Notes under the pieces: generated by a model
What the model saw: the letters and a program-made list of their open reading frames with translations, nothing else
What the model was told of the DNA's origin: nothing
The model's database searches: none
Origin: an uncultured Lachnospiraceae bacterium
GTDB lineage: Bacteria; Bacillota; Clostridia; Lachnospirales; Lachnospiraceae
Assembly (NCBI GenBank): GCA_947593735.1
Contig: CANQDT010000003.1
Location: 47,403 to 111,402 of the forward strand
Reading direction: 5' to 3'
DNA: 64,000 nucleotides
Translations under genes and position numbers: made by a program
In this document: positions 16,850-25,075 of the stretch, one piece after another
Layout: each line of letters starts with the position of its first letter
Position numbering within the stretch: the first letter of the stretch is position 1

Positions 16850-18802
16850 ATGATCATTACGTTAAAAGATGGATCCAAAAAAGAATACGGGAAGCCGATG
16901 ACAGTCCTTGAGATCGCGGCGGATATCAGCGAGGGACTTGCGCGCGCCGCGTGCGCGGGGGAGCTTGACGGAACGACCGTCGACCTGCGCACGGAGGTAA
17001 ATGAGGACTGCTCGCTGAATATCCTGACCTTTCAGGACGAGAAGGGAAAGGACGCGTACCGGCACACGACGTCCCATATTCTTGCGCAGGCGGTCAAACG
17101 CCTGTACCCGGACGCGAAATGCGCGATCGGGCCCGCGATCGAAAACGGATTCTATTATGATTTTGATATGCCTTCCCTCACGAGAGAAGATCTGGACCAT
17201 ATCGAAGAAGAAATGAAGAAGATCATAAAAGAAGCGCATGAGATCACGAGATTTACATTGCCCCGGCAGGAGGCGATCCGGCTGATGGAAGAACGCGAGG
17301 AGCCGTATAAGGTCCAGCTGATCATGGATCTCCCGGAAGACGCGGAGCTTTCTTTTTACAGGCAGGGAGAATTTGTCGATCTGTGCGCGGGACCGCATCT
17401 GATGAATACGAAAACGGTCAAGGCGTTCAAACTGACCTCCGCCTCCGGCGCGTATTGGCGGGGCGACGAAAAAAATAAGATGCTGACCCGTATTTATGGA
17501 ACGTCCTTTACGAAAAAAGACGATCTGAACGCCAGGCTGGAAGAACTCGAGTCAATGAGGAAACGCGACCACAACCGGCTTGGACGGGAAATGGAATTGT
17601 TTACGACCGTTGATGTGATCGGACAGGGGCTTCCCCTGCTGATGCCGAAGGGCGCGAAGATCATCCAGACGCTGCAGCGGTGGATCGAGGACGAGGAAGA
17701 CAACCACTGGGGCTATGTGCGGACCAAAACGCCGTTTATGGCAAAAAGCGATCTGTACCGGATGTCCGGACACTGGGATCATTATAAAGAAGGAATGTTT
17801 GTGCTCGGAGACGAGAAGAAGGACAAAGAAGTATTCGCCCTGCGGCCGATGACCTGCCCGTTCCAGTATTACGTATATAAGGCAAGCCAGAAGTCATACC
17901 GCGATCTTCCGCTGCGGTACGGCGAGACGTCGACCCTGTTCCGGAATGAAGATTCCGGGGAAATGCACGGCTTGACGCGGGTCCGCCAGTTTACGATTTC
18001 CGAGGGGCATCTGATCGTACGTCCGGATCAGATGGTAGACGAGTTCAAGGGATGTCTCGCGCTTGCGAAATATTGCCTGCAAACGCTGGGCGTTGAGGAA
18101 GACGTGACCTACCATCTGTCGAAATGGGATCCGGAAAACCGGGAAAAATACATTGGGGAACCGGAAGTCTGGGAGGAAACGGAGCAGCATATCCGCGATA
18201 TCCTGAATGAACTGGAGATCCCGTTTGTCGAGGACGTCGGCGAAGCCGCGTTCTACGGACCGAAGGTCGATATCAATGCCAAAAACGTATATGGAAAAGA
18301 AGATACCATGATCACGATTCAGTGGGACGCGCTTCTGGCTGAGCAGTTTGATATGTATTATGTCGACCAGAACGGGGATAAGGTCCGGCCTTATATCATC
18401 CACCGGACGTCTCTCGGCTGTTATGAACGGACGCTTGCCTGGCTGATCGAAAAGTACGCGGGACTGTTCCCGACCTGGCTGTGCCCGGAACAGGTGCGCG
18501 TCCTGCCGATCTCCGAAAAGTATTTTGATTACGCGCGGAGCGTCGATGAGCAGTTAAAGAAGAACGGCATTTTGAGCACCGTTGACGAGCGGTCGGAGAA
18601 GATCGGATACAAGATCCGGGAAACAAGGCTGGACAAAGTTCCCTATATGCTGATCGTCGGTCAGAAGGAAGAAGAGAGCGGAACGGTATCCGTGCGCAGC
18701 CGCTTCCTGGGCGACGAGGGCGCAAAGCCGCTGGATGAATTTATCGACGCGGTCAGCAGGGAGATCCGGACAAAGGAGATCCGCCCGGTTGAAGCGGAAT
18801 AA
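16850..18802 (+). CDS. thrS: Threonyl-tRNA synthetase
   Basis: 650 residues, full length. Residues 1-60 form the TGS domain and about 60-230 the editing domain, with HTTSHILAQAVKRLYPDAKCAIGP (zinc/editing HxxxH) and the FVDLCAGPHL block. The class II catalytic core holds motif 2 TLFRNEDSGEMHGLTRVRQF and motif 3 IHRTSLGCYERTLAWLIE. The anticodon-binding domain is last (LCPEQVRVLPIS). It directly follows livF on the same strand, and I found no T-box leader, unusual for a Firmicutes thrS, so it may be expressed from the liv promoter. Confidence 0.96.
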   Translation: MIITLKDGSKKEYGKPMTVLEIAADISEGLARAACAGELDGTTVDLRTEVNEDCSLNILTFQDEKGKDAYRHTTSHILAQAVKRLYPDAKCAIGPAIENGFYYDFDMPSLTREDLDHIEEEMKKIIKEAHEITRFTLPRQEAIRLMEEREEPYKVQLIMDLPEDAELSFYRQGEFVDLCAGPHLMNTKTVKAFKLTSASGAYWRGDEKNKMLTRIYGTSFTKKDDLNARLEELESMRKRDHNRLGREMELFTTVDVIGQGLPLLMPKGAKIIQTLQRWIEDEEDNHWGYVRTKTPFMAKSDLYRMSGHWDHYKEGMFVLGDEKKDKEVFALRPMTCPFQYYVYKASQKSYRDLPLRYGETSTLFRNEDSGEMHGLTRVRQFTISEGHLIVRPDQMVDEFKGCLALAKYCLQTLGVEEDVTYHLSKWDPENREKYIGEPEVWEETEQHIRDILNELEIPFVEDVGEAAFYGPKVDINAKNVYGKEDTMITIQWDALLAEQFDMYYVDQNGDKVRPYIIHRTSLGCYERTLAWLIEKYAGLFPTWLCPEQVRVLPISEKYFDYARSVDEQLKKNGILSTVDERSEKIGYKIRETRLDKVPYMLIVGQKEEESGTVSVRSRFLGDEGAKPLDEFIDAVSREIRTKEIRPVEAE

Positions 18803-18832
18803 ATTTTGACAAAATATGCCGAAAAAAACGGG

Positions 18833-18861
18833 TTGACAGAACAGCAGGTTTGTGATACGAT
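18833..18861 (+). promoter_or_regulatory. Promoter of infC-rpmI-rplT
   Basis: TTGACA (18833-18838), a 17-nt spacer and TACGAT (18856-18861), preceded by TGA (extended -10). It starts a leader of about 170 nt. Confidence 0.8.
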
Positions 18862-18867
18862 CACAAA

Positions 18868-19040
18868 GGTTGCAAAGCAACAGAAATAGAAGCAGAGTAT
18901 CCGCTCTCACCGCAGCACGCCTGAGTGACTGATGGTTGACATATGAACGTTTCTCCGGTTTTTTTGACCCGGAATGGATCATAAAGTGGATAGTCTGTCT
19001 GTCCACTTTATTTTTTTCAGCGAAACGGAGGTATACAACA
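18868..19040 (+). promoter_or_regulatory. infC-rpmI-rplT leader with transcription attenuator (L20-leader type)
   Basis: About 170 nt of untranslated leader. It ends in a perfect 10-bp stem ATAAAGTGGA (18981-18990)/TCCACTTTAT (19002-19011) with a T tract (19010-19017), placed about 25 bases before the infC ribosome binding site. Operons of this gene order in Firmicutes are autoregulated by L20 binding such leaders and favouring the terminator. The terminator is seen here; L20 control is inferred from family knowledge. No T-box consensus was found. Confidence 0.72.
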
Positions 19041-19547
19041 ATTAGCGATTTAATGATCAATGAACAAATCAGAGACCGCGAGGTCCGGTTGATTGGCGAG
19101 AATGGGGAGCAGCTTGGGATCATGTCCGCCAGGGACGCTTTGAAGCTGGCAAGGGAAGCGGAACTGGATTTGGTCAAGGTCGCTCCGAAAGCGCAGCCGC
19201 CGGTATGTAAGATTATTGATTATGGAAAGTATCGGTATGAAATGGCGCGCAAGGACAGAGAGGCGAAGAAAAAGCAGAAGACGATCGAGATCAAGGAGGT
19301 CCGCCTGTCGCCGAATATTGATACAAACGACCTGAATACAAAGGTGAATCAGGCGCGCAAGTTCATATCAAAAGGAAATAAAGTGAAAGTGACGCTTCGT
19401 TTCAGAGGGAGGGAGTTGGCGCACGTCAATTCCAGTAAAGTGATTCTTGATGAGTTCGCGGAGAAGCTGGCAGATATTGCCGTAGTGGAAAAGCCTGCCA
19501 AATTCGAAGGAAGAAGCATGATAATGTTCTTAACGGAAAAACGTTAA
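19041..19547 (+). CDS. infC: Translation initiation factor IF-3
   Basis: 168 residues. The likely start is the rare ATT at 19041, nine bases after GGAGG (19027-19031); the first in-frame ATG (19053) is too far from that site. ATT starts let IF-3 repress its own synthesis because IF-3 rejects non-canonical initiation. The protein reads [23 protein letters not shown] at the start, the N-terminal domain ends at [18 protein letters not shown], and the C-terminal domain holds [15 protein letters not shown]. Length is normal. First gene of the IF-3/L35/L20 operon. Confidence 0.94.
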   Translation: MSDLMINEQIRDREVRLIGENGEQLGIMSARDALKLAREAELDLVKVAPKAQPPVCKIIDYGKYRYEMARKDREAKKKQKTIEIKEVRLSPNIDTNDLNTKVNQARKFISKGNKVKVTLRFRGRELAHVNSSKVILDEFAEKLADIAVVEKPAKFEGRSMIMFLTEKR

Positions 19548-19582
19548 TTGACATTTACTTAAGTTTAAGGAGGAATTTAATT

Positions 19583-19780
19583 ATGCCAAAAATGAAAACA
19601 AGCAGAGCAGCAGCGAAGCGTTTTAAGAAAACAGGTACTGGTAAATTAAAAAGGATGAAAGCCTACAAGAGCCATATTTTGACGAAAAAGTCGACGAAGA
19701 GAAAGAGAAATCTCAGAAAAGCGACGATCGCTGATCCGTCAAATGTGAAGAACATGAAGAAAATCTTACCGTATCTGTAG
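19583..19780 (+). CDS. rpmI: 50S ribosomal protein L35
   Basis: 65 residues, very basic, beginning [20 protein letters not shown] and containing the conserved [17 protein letters not shown]. Start ATG 19583 follows AAGGAGGAA. It sits 35 bp after infC and 26 bp before rplT in the usual order. Component of the large ribosomal subunit. Confidence 0.97.
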   Translation: MPKMKTSRAAAKRFKKTGTGKLKRMKAYKSHILTKKSTKRKRNLRKATIADPSNVKNMKKILPYL

Positions 19781-19806
19781 GAAAAAGAGTTAGGAGGTAT
19801 CGTCAG

Positions 19807-20163
19807 ATGGCAAGAGTGAAAGGCGCGTTAGGCGCGAAGAAAAGACATAACCGTGTATTAAAATTGGCAAAGGGATACAGAGGAGCCAGAAGCAAACAAT
19901 ACAGGATCGCGAAGCAATCCGTTATGAGGGCGCTGACCAGCGCGTATTCCGGACGCAAACAGAGAAAACGTCAGTTCCGGCAGCTCTGGATCGCCCGGAT
20001 CAACGCGGCGTGCAGGATGAACGACTTATCCTACAGCAAGTTTATGCATGGATTAAAACTGGCGGGCGTCGATATCAACCGCAAAATGCTGTCCGATATG
20101 GCGATCAACGATGCGGACGCATTCAAAACGCTTGTCGAGACAGCAAAAAGTAAATTAGCATAA
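19807..20163 (+). CDS. rplT: 50S ribosomal protein L20
   Basis: 118 residues, normal length. It begins [19 protein letters not shown] and contains the conserved [23 protein letters not shown] and [13 protein letters not shown]20 binds 23S rRNA early in assembly and in Firmicutes also binds its own operon leader. AGGAGGT precedes the start. A terminator follows at 20170-20200. Confidence 0.97.
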   Translation: MARVKGALGAKKRHNRVLKLAKGYRGARSKQYRIAKQSVMRALTSAYSGRKQRKRQFRQLWIARINAACRMNDLSYSKFMHGLKLAGVDINRKMLSDMAINDADAFKTLVETAKSKLA

Positions 20164-20169
20164 CAACCG

Positions 20170-20200
20170 AAAAATCACTGGGTTCCGCCTGGTGATTTTT
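20170..20200 (+). terminator. Terminator after rplT
   Basis: AAAAATCAC (20170-20178) and GTGATTTTT (20192-20200) form a 9-bp perfect stem ending in five T. Confidence 0.8.
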
Positions 20201-20222
20201 GTCTCTGATAAAGGAGGAAATT

Positions 20223-21608
20223 ATGACCGGATTAAAACGGGGAATCGCGATCTTATGTATGGCGGCACTGTGCTTACAGCCGGCAGCCGCGCCGGTGACA
20301 GCGCGGGCAGTGACGGTGAACCAGGCAAACAAACTGAATAAGAGCGACAAGATGACTTTGGCGGAAAGCTGGTATTTCGGCATCTATCAGAAAGCATGGC
20401 TGGAAAAGAGCGGAAATTCGCTGACCAAAAAGCAGACGAACGTGCTTGGCGACAACCTGGCAAAGATCGTTTCGGGAGATTTTTCACTGAAGAAAGATAA
20501 AACATTCAAAAAAGAATCCTTCCGGTCAGATATGAGGCGGAAGGATGTCATTGCCCTGCTTTATAACAAGATCGGACAGTACAAGCTGCCCGCGAAGCTG
20601 AACAAGGCGAAGACCGGAAGCGTGAACTACTTCGTGAAGCGTGGGATCCTGACAAAGACAAAGAAGAAACAATATCTGGCGAAGAAATGTACGCCCCGCC
20701 AGGCGATCGTATGGGCGACGCTCCTGTATTACGACGTTGTCGACGCCAAAAACGCCGGGTCAAAGGGATTCTTCTGGAAAGCGTCGAAAGGCTCGACGAC
20801 CGTATACCTGATGGGTTCCATTCACGACGGGATCACGGAAATGTATCCGGTCACCGCGAAGGTCCGGAGCGCGTTCCGCAAATCCGACTGCCTGTATGTC
20901 GAATGTATCACCGATACGGACGAAGCGGCGGATATGTATTTGTCCAAAGCGTCCTATTCGGACGGAACGACGATCCGGGATCATATTTCCGCGGAGTCGT
21001 ATGAAGAACTGACAAAGGTATGCCAGAAATATAATATCAACCAGAAGGTGATCGACTCGTACAAGCCGTGGTATGTCGCGAATCTGATCAGCAGCTTTTA
21101 TCAGTACAATACGGAGAATTATACCGATATTGATTACTATTCGGTCATGGGAGTCGATAACTTCTTTATCGACGTCGCGGAGCAGAGCGGCATGATGATT
21201 GACGAACTGGAGTCCGTGGAAAGCCAGCTGGATATTTTTGACAGCATGAGCGAAGAAGATCAGAGAGAAAGCCTGGATTATTATTTGGACAAGGTTTTGT
21301 ACAGTTCCCAGAATGAAAAACTGCTTCTCATGCAGATGAAGATCGATATGTGGAGGTGCTGGGCGCAGGGAGATTACAAATGGTTCCGGAAAAATTATCT
21401 TGAGACGGACGAGCCGGAAGATGGAAGCTTGCAGGACAGCCTGACGGGCGAGCGGGACACCGCCATGGCGGATAAACTCGCGAAATTGCTGGAGAAAGAC
21501 GACGGCTCGACGTACTTCGTTGTGATTGGAGCCGCCCATGTGGAATCCGACGGGCTGGTGGTGGATCAGATGAAAGAAAAAGGCTACCAGGTGACCAGGG
21601 TACAATAA
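20223..21608 (+). CDS. Secreted TraB/GumN-family protein
   Basis: 461 residues from ATG 20223 behind AAAGGAGG. The N-terminus is a signal peptide (KR, hydrophobic core, cleavage near TARA). Residues about 40-185 look like SLH-type repeats that could hold the protein at the cell wall. Residues about 190-461 form a TraB/GumN domain: FFWKASKGSTTVYLMGSIHDG with the metal-binding GSIHDG (usually GxxH), YVECITD, and the final YFVVIGAAHVESDG. GumN/TraB members are proposed metalloproteases related to Tiki. The target is unknown. Single gene between two terminators. Confidence 0.85.
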   Translation: MTGLKRGIAILCMAALCLQPAAAPVTARAVTVNQANKLNKSDKMTLAESWYFGIYQKAWLEKSGNSLTKKQTNVLGDNLAKIVSGDFSLKKDKTFKKESFRSDMRRKDVIALLYNKIGQYKLPAKLNKAKTGSVNYFVKRGILTKTKKKQYLAKKCTPRQAIVWATLLYYDVVDAKNAGSKGFFWKASKGSTTVYLMGSIHDGITEMYPVTAKVRSAFRKSDCLYVECITDTDEAADMYLSKASYSDGTTIRDHISAESYEELTKVCQKYNINQKVIDSYKPWYVANLISSFYQYNTENYTDIDYYSVMGVDNFFIDVAEQSGMMIDELESVESQLDIFDSMSEEDQRESLDYYLDKVLYSSQNEKLLLMQMKIDMWRCWAQGDYKWFRKNYLETDEPEDGSLQDSLTGERDTAMADKLAKLLEKDDGSTYFVVIGAAHVESDGLVVDQMKEKGYQVTRVQ

Positions 21609-21618
21609 CGGGAATAGA

Positions 21619-21649
21619 AAAAGAGCGGGATGCGTACCCGCTCTTTTTT
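21619..21649 (+). terminator. Terminator after the TraB/GumN gene
   Basis: Stem AAAGAGCGGG (about 21620-21629)/CCCGCTCTTTTTT (21637-21649), with a 7-nt loop and a six-T tail. Confidence 0.88.
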
Positions 21650-21650
21650 G

Positions 21651-21809
21651 TGTCACAGGAAATTTCGTCCTGTGACACAAAAAGCCTCTGGCTGGATGCG
21701 CAGCTCGAAGAGAGGAAACTGCTGCTTCACAGCCTGCTCGCGCGCAAAAAATGCCTTCTCCCCTCATGAATGAGGGGCAGGGGAGCTGAGGTGCCGAAGG
21801 CACTTTTTT
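21651..21809 (+). repeat. Structured intergenic repeat, copy A (about 158 bp)
   Basis: Nearly identical to 34339-34496. It begins with a perfect inverted repeat TGTCACAGGA-AATTTCG-TCCTGTGACA (21651-21677) and continues through a conserved centre (GGAAACTGCTGCTTCACAGC). It ends in a nested hairpin: outer arms GCCTTC/GAAGGC, inner CCCCTCAT/ATGAGGGG, then TTTTTT. Another TGTCACAGGA follows at 21811. Both copies sit in the same orientation just after a terminator. No open reading frame fits it. It may be a small RNA family or a non-autonomous mobile repeat. Confidence 0.8.
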
Positions 21810-21825
21810 ATGTCACAGGAAACGG

Positions 21826-22911
21826 TTATTTCGGCTGGATGTAGCCGTCCGACGTCAGTAGCTCCGCGCACAGCAGCCCACCGCCTGCCGCGCCGCGCAC
21901 CGTGTTGTGCGACAGCCCGACAAATTTATAATCATAGACAATATCTTCCCGGAGACGTCCCATGGAAATCCCCATGCCGCGCTCAAAATCAACGTCCAGG
22001 CGCACCTGTGGACGGTCGTCTTCCTCGATGTATTGAATGAACTGCTTCGGCGCGCTGGGAAGGTTCCGCTTTTGCGGCAGCCCCTGATAGCTGACCCAGC
22101 GGTCGATGATCTCTTCTTTGGTCGGCTTTTTCTCAAACGAAACGAAAACTGCCGCCGTATGCCCGTTCAGGACGGGAACCCGGATGCACTGGGTCGTGAT
22201 GGTCGGTGCTTTTGCCTTGACGATCCCGCCATCCTGGATCGTTCCCCAGATCTTCAGCGGCTCCTGTTCGGACTTTTCTTCTTCGCCGCCGATAAACGGA
22301 ATGATATTCCCAACCATGTCCGGCCAGTCGCGGAATGTTTTGCCCGCGCCCGAAATCGCCTGATAGGTAGTCGCGACGACGACCGTCGGGACAAATTCCC
22401 TCAGCGCGTGCAAAGCGGGCGTATAGCTCTGAATGGAGCAGTTCGGTTTTACCGCGATAAATCCTCTGGACGTTCCGAGCCGTTTTTTCTGGTACTCGAT
22501 GACGGCGAAGTGTTCCGGATTGATTTCCGGAATGACCATCGGGACGTCGGGCGTCCAGCGGTGGGCGCTGTTGTTGGAAACAACCGGCGTCTCCGTTTTC
22601 GCGTACGCGTCCTCGATCGCCCGGATCTCGTCCTTGTTCATATCGACCGCGCTGAATACAAAATCAACCTGCGCCGCGACCTGCTCAACCTGCGTGACGT
22701 CCATCACGACCATATCTTTGACGGATTCCGGCATCGGCGTATCCATTTTCCAGCGATCTCCGACCGCTTCCTCATATGTTTTCCCGGCAGATCTCGGACT
22801 TGCGGCGATCGCCGCGACGTCGTACCAGGGATGGCTCTCCAGCAGAGAGATAAAACGCTGCCCGACCATTCCCGTACCGCCGAGAATACCGACTTTTAAT
22901 TTCTGATCCAT
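21826..22911 (-). CDS. asd: Aspartate-semialdehyde dehydrogenase
   Basis: 361 residues from the minus-strand ATG at 22911, preceded by AAAGGAGGAAACGC. It reduces aspartyl phosphate to aspartate semialdehyde with NADPH, feeding the Lys, Thr and Met pathways. Motifs are the nucleotide loop GILGGTGMVGQRF, the catalytic Cys158 in VKPNCSIQ, the QAISGAGKTF segment and the catalytic-histidine-region TTQCIRVPVLNGHTA. The sequence belongs to the archaeal/fungal-like branch rather than the E. coli Asd branch. It stands alone and converges with the TraB gene. Confidence 0.94.
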   Translation of the reverse strand: MDQKLKVGILGGTGMVGQRFISLLESHPWYDVAAIAASPRSAGKTYEEAVGDRWKMDTPMPESVKDMVVMDVTQVEQVAAQVDFVFSAVDMNKDEIRAIEDAYAKTETPVVSNNSAHRWTPDVPMVIPEINPEHFAVIEYQKKRLGTSRGFIAVKPNCSIQSYTPALHALREFVPTVVVATTYQAISGAGKTFRDWPDMVGNIIPFIGGEEEKSEQEPLKIWGTIQDGGIVKAKAPTITTQCIRVPVLNGHTAAVFVSFEKKPTKEEIIDRWVSYQGLPQKRNLPSAPKQFIQYIEEDDRPQVRLDVDFERGMGISMGRLREDIVYDYKFVGLSHNTVRGAAGGGLLCAELLTSDGYIQPK

Positions 22912-22974
22912 GCGTTTCCTCCTTTGATTTTCGATAGGATGACGGGGGACATAACCGATCCCCGACATGATGGG

Positions 22975-23003
22975 ATTATACATCAAAAAGAATTGCTTGT
23001 ATA
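22975..23003 (-). promoter_or_regulatory. Possible promoter of asd
   Basis: On the minus strand TATAAT (22980-22975) with a weak TATACA 17 bases upstream (23003-22998). It gives a leader of about 55 nt. Confidence 0.45.
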
Positions 23004-23083
23004 GAGAGAAAAACATTTTTGTTGATTTTTTCCCACAAATATTATAACATATTTACCGTGCGATAGAAGAAGGAGAAAGAAAA

Positions 23084-24436
23084 ATGAGTGAAAAACAGGA
23101 AAATAAAATGGGGACAAAACCGGTTGTCCCGCTGATTATAGGAATGTCGCTCCCGGCGATCTTATCCATGACCGTCAGCGCGCTGTATAATGTCGTCGAC
23201 AGTTATTTTGTCGCCGGATACAGCACGGACGCGTTTACCGCGCTGTCGATCGCGTTCCCGCTGCAGATGATCATGGTCGCCATAGGCGTCGGAACCGGGG
23301 TCGGGATCAATTCGCTCGTTTCCAGAAGGCTGGGCGAGGGAAAAAAGGAGGAGGCTGAGCAAGCCGCCAGAAACGGTATTTTTCTCGCGGTCTGCAGTTG
23401 GTTCCTGATGCTGCTGATCGGAGCTTTTTTCAGCCGCCCGTTTTTTGAAATGACGACGTCGGATACGGCTGTCGTCAATTACGGGGTCGTGTACATCCGG
23501 ATCTGCATGATGGCAAGTCTGGGCGCTTTTATGCAGATGATCATTGAAAAAACGCTGCAGGCGACCGGCAATATGATCCTGCCGATGTGTTCGCAGCTGA
23601 TCGGCTGTATTTTGAACATCATCCTGGATCCGATCCTGATCTACGGATATTTCGGCGCGCCGCGGATGGGGATCGCGGGCGCAGCCCTCGCGACGGTGAT
23701 CGGGCAGTGGATCGGAATGTTTTTCTGTATTTATGCCTTTTTCGTCCGGCAGAAGCTGATCCATGTATCGTTCCGCGGATTCCGCCCGGATATCAGGATC
23801 ATCAAAAATATCTATCAGGTCGGCGTCCCTTCGATCGTCATGCAGTCGATCACTTCATTTATGGTGACGCTCATGAACCTCATCCTGATCCAGTTCGGGA
23901 AACCGGCGGTAAATGTCCTCGGAATTTATTTCAAATTGCAATCCTTTATTTTCATGCCGGTGTTCGGGCTGAACCAGGGGCTGATGCCGGTGCTTGGCTA
24001 TAACTTCGGCGCGAGGCTGAAAAACCGGATGAAGCAGGCGCTTGCGACCGGAATGATCGGCGCGGGCGCGCTGATGGCGTTCGGTACGGTGATCTTCCAT
24101 GTATTTCCGAACCAGCTAATCCAAATTTTCAGCCCGGATGAGGCGACGGTCGCGATCGGCGTCCCGGCTCTGCGGATCATCAGCCTGTGCTTTGTCCCCG
24201 CCGCGATCGGCATCACGAGCTCGACGCTGTTCCAGGCGATGGGAATGGGCGTGCGGAGCCTGATCGTATCTCTTGTGCGCCAGCTTATCTTTTTGCTGCC
24301 CTCCGCGTTCATCCTTGCCAGGCTGGGCGGCGAGCATTATGTGTGGTACTCGTTTGTGATCGGGGAGGTATTTTCCCTGATTCTGTGCATATGCTTTTTA
24401 TTGGACGCGAACCGTAGGGTGATCCGGAATCTGTAA
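23084..24436 (+). CDS. MATE family efflux transporter
   Basis: 450 residues with twelve hydrophobic segments in two repeats. It begins KPVVPLIIGMSLPAILSMTVSALYNVVDSYFVAG, the classical MATE N-half, and has the matching second-half segment VGVPSIVMQSITSFMVTLMNLILIQFG. It exports cationic drugs or dyes in exchange for Na+ or H+. The ribosome binding site AGAAGGAG precedes ATG 23084. The small-multidrug-export gene starts 14 bp later, so both are probably one transcript. The substrate is not predictable. Confidence 0.92.
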   Translation: MSEKQENKMGTKPVVPLIIGMSLPAILSMTVSALYNVVDSYFVAGYSTDAFTALSIAFPLQMIMVAIGVGTGVGINSLVSRRLGEGKKEEAEQAARNGIFLAVCSWFLMLLIGAFFSRPFFEMTTSDTAVVNYGVVYIRICMMASLGAFMQMIIEKTLQATGNMILPMCSQLIGCILNIILDPILIYGYFGAPRMGIAGAALATVIGQWIGMFFCIYAFFVRQKLIHVSFRGFRPDIRIIKNIYQVGVPSIVMQSITSFMVTLMNLILIQFGKPAVNVLGIYFKLQSFIFMPVFGLNQGLMPVLGYNFGARLKNRMKQALATGMIGAGALMAFGTVIFHVFPNQLIQIFSPDEATVAIGVPALRIISLCFVPAAIGITSSTLFQAMGMGVRSLIVSLVRQLIFLLPSAFILARLGGEHYVWYSFVIGEVFSLILCICFLLDANRRVIRNL

Positions 24437-24450
24437 ACGGAGGACAGAAA

Positions 24451-24960
24451 ATGCAGGAACAGTTGATTCAGTGGTTTACCGGTACATTGGGCGGCTATAT
24501 TTCAAAAGAAGCGATCGTATTCCTTATTTCCATGGTTCCTATTCTGGAGCTGCGCGGCGGTCTGATCGCGGCGGCGCTGTTCGGGCTGTCGCCATGGAAA
24601 GCGATCGTGATCTGCTTTATCGGGAATATGGTGCCGATCCCGTTGATCCTGTGGCTGATCACGCCGATCTTTACATGGCTGAAACAACGGGAGCTGTTCC
24701 GCCCGGCGGTGGAACGGCTGGAACAGAAAGCGATGGGAAAGAGCGATCGTATCCAGAAATATGAATTTTGGGGCCTTGTCCTGTTTGTCGGCATACCGCT
24801 GCCCGGAACCGGGGCATGGACCGGGGCGCTGATCGCGTCGTTGCTCGGCATGAACGGGAAAAAGGCGTTTGCGGCGATCCTGTGCGGGATGGCGGTGGCG
24901 ACGGGGATCATGTGCGTGATCACTTACCTGATCCCGTGGCTGATCAGAATTTACGGATAA
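24451..24960 (+). CDS. Small multidrug export protein
   Basis: 169 residues with about four to five transmembrane segments. The sequence FLISMVPILELRGGLIAAALFGLSP, then GNMVPIPLILW and VGIPLPGTGAWTGAL, matches the small-multidrug-export family (Sm_multidrug_ex type); related proteins have been linked to drug tolerance, although transport is not well established. It is coupled to the MATE gene (14-bp gap, AACGGAGGAC ribosome binding site). A terminator follows. Confidence 0.85.
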   Translation: MQEQLIQWFTGTLGGYISKEAIVFLISMVPILELRGGLIAAALFGLSPWKAIVICFIGNMVPIPLILWLITPIFTWLKQRELFRPAVERLEQKAMGKSDRIQKYEFWGLVLFVGIPLPGTGAWTGALIASLLGMNGKKAFAAILCGMAVATGIMCVITYLIPWLIRIYG

Positions 24961-25004
24961 TTTTTTTTGAGAATCACATAATTCTCACAGAGGCATGTTA
25001 CAGT

Positions 25005-25040
25005 ATGAATGACCCTTCGGGGAAGGGCCATTCATTTTTT
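25005..25040 (+). terminator. Terminator after the exporter pair
   Basis: ATGAATG-x-CCCTTC and GAAGGG-x-CATTCAT arms around a GG-rich loop, followed by TTTTTT. It lies 36 bases upstream of the histidine kinase start. Confidence 0.82.
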
Positions 25041-25075
25041 CATACAGAGGAGCGCGGTTGCGGGAGGAACCGGGT

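Noticed and set aside
16834..16850. T-box or other tRNA-sensing leader for thrS
   Set aside because: Only 15 bases separate livF and thrS; there is no room and no T-box consensus.
18868..19040. T-box in the infC leader
   Set aside because: No AGGGTGGNACCGCG sequence; gene order fits an L20-type leader instead.
22106..22906. Plus-strand frames over asd
   Set aside because: Shadows of a certain aspartate-semialdehyde dehydrogenase on the other strand.
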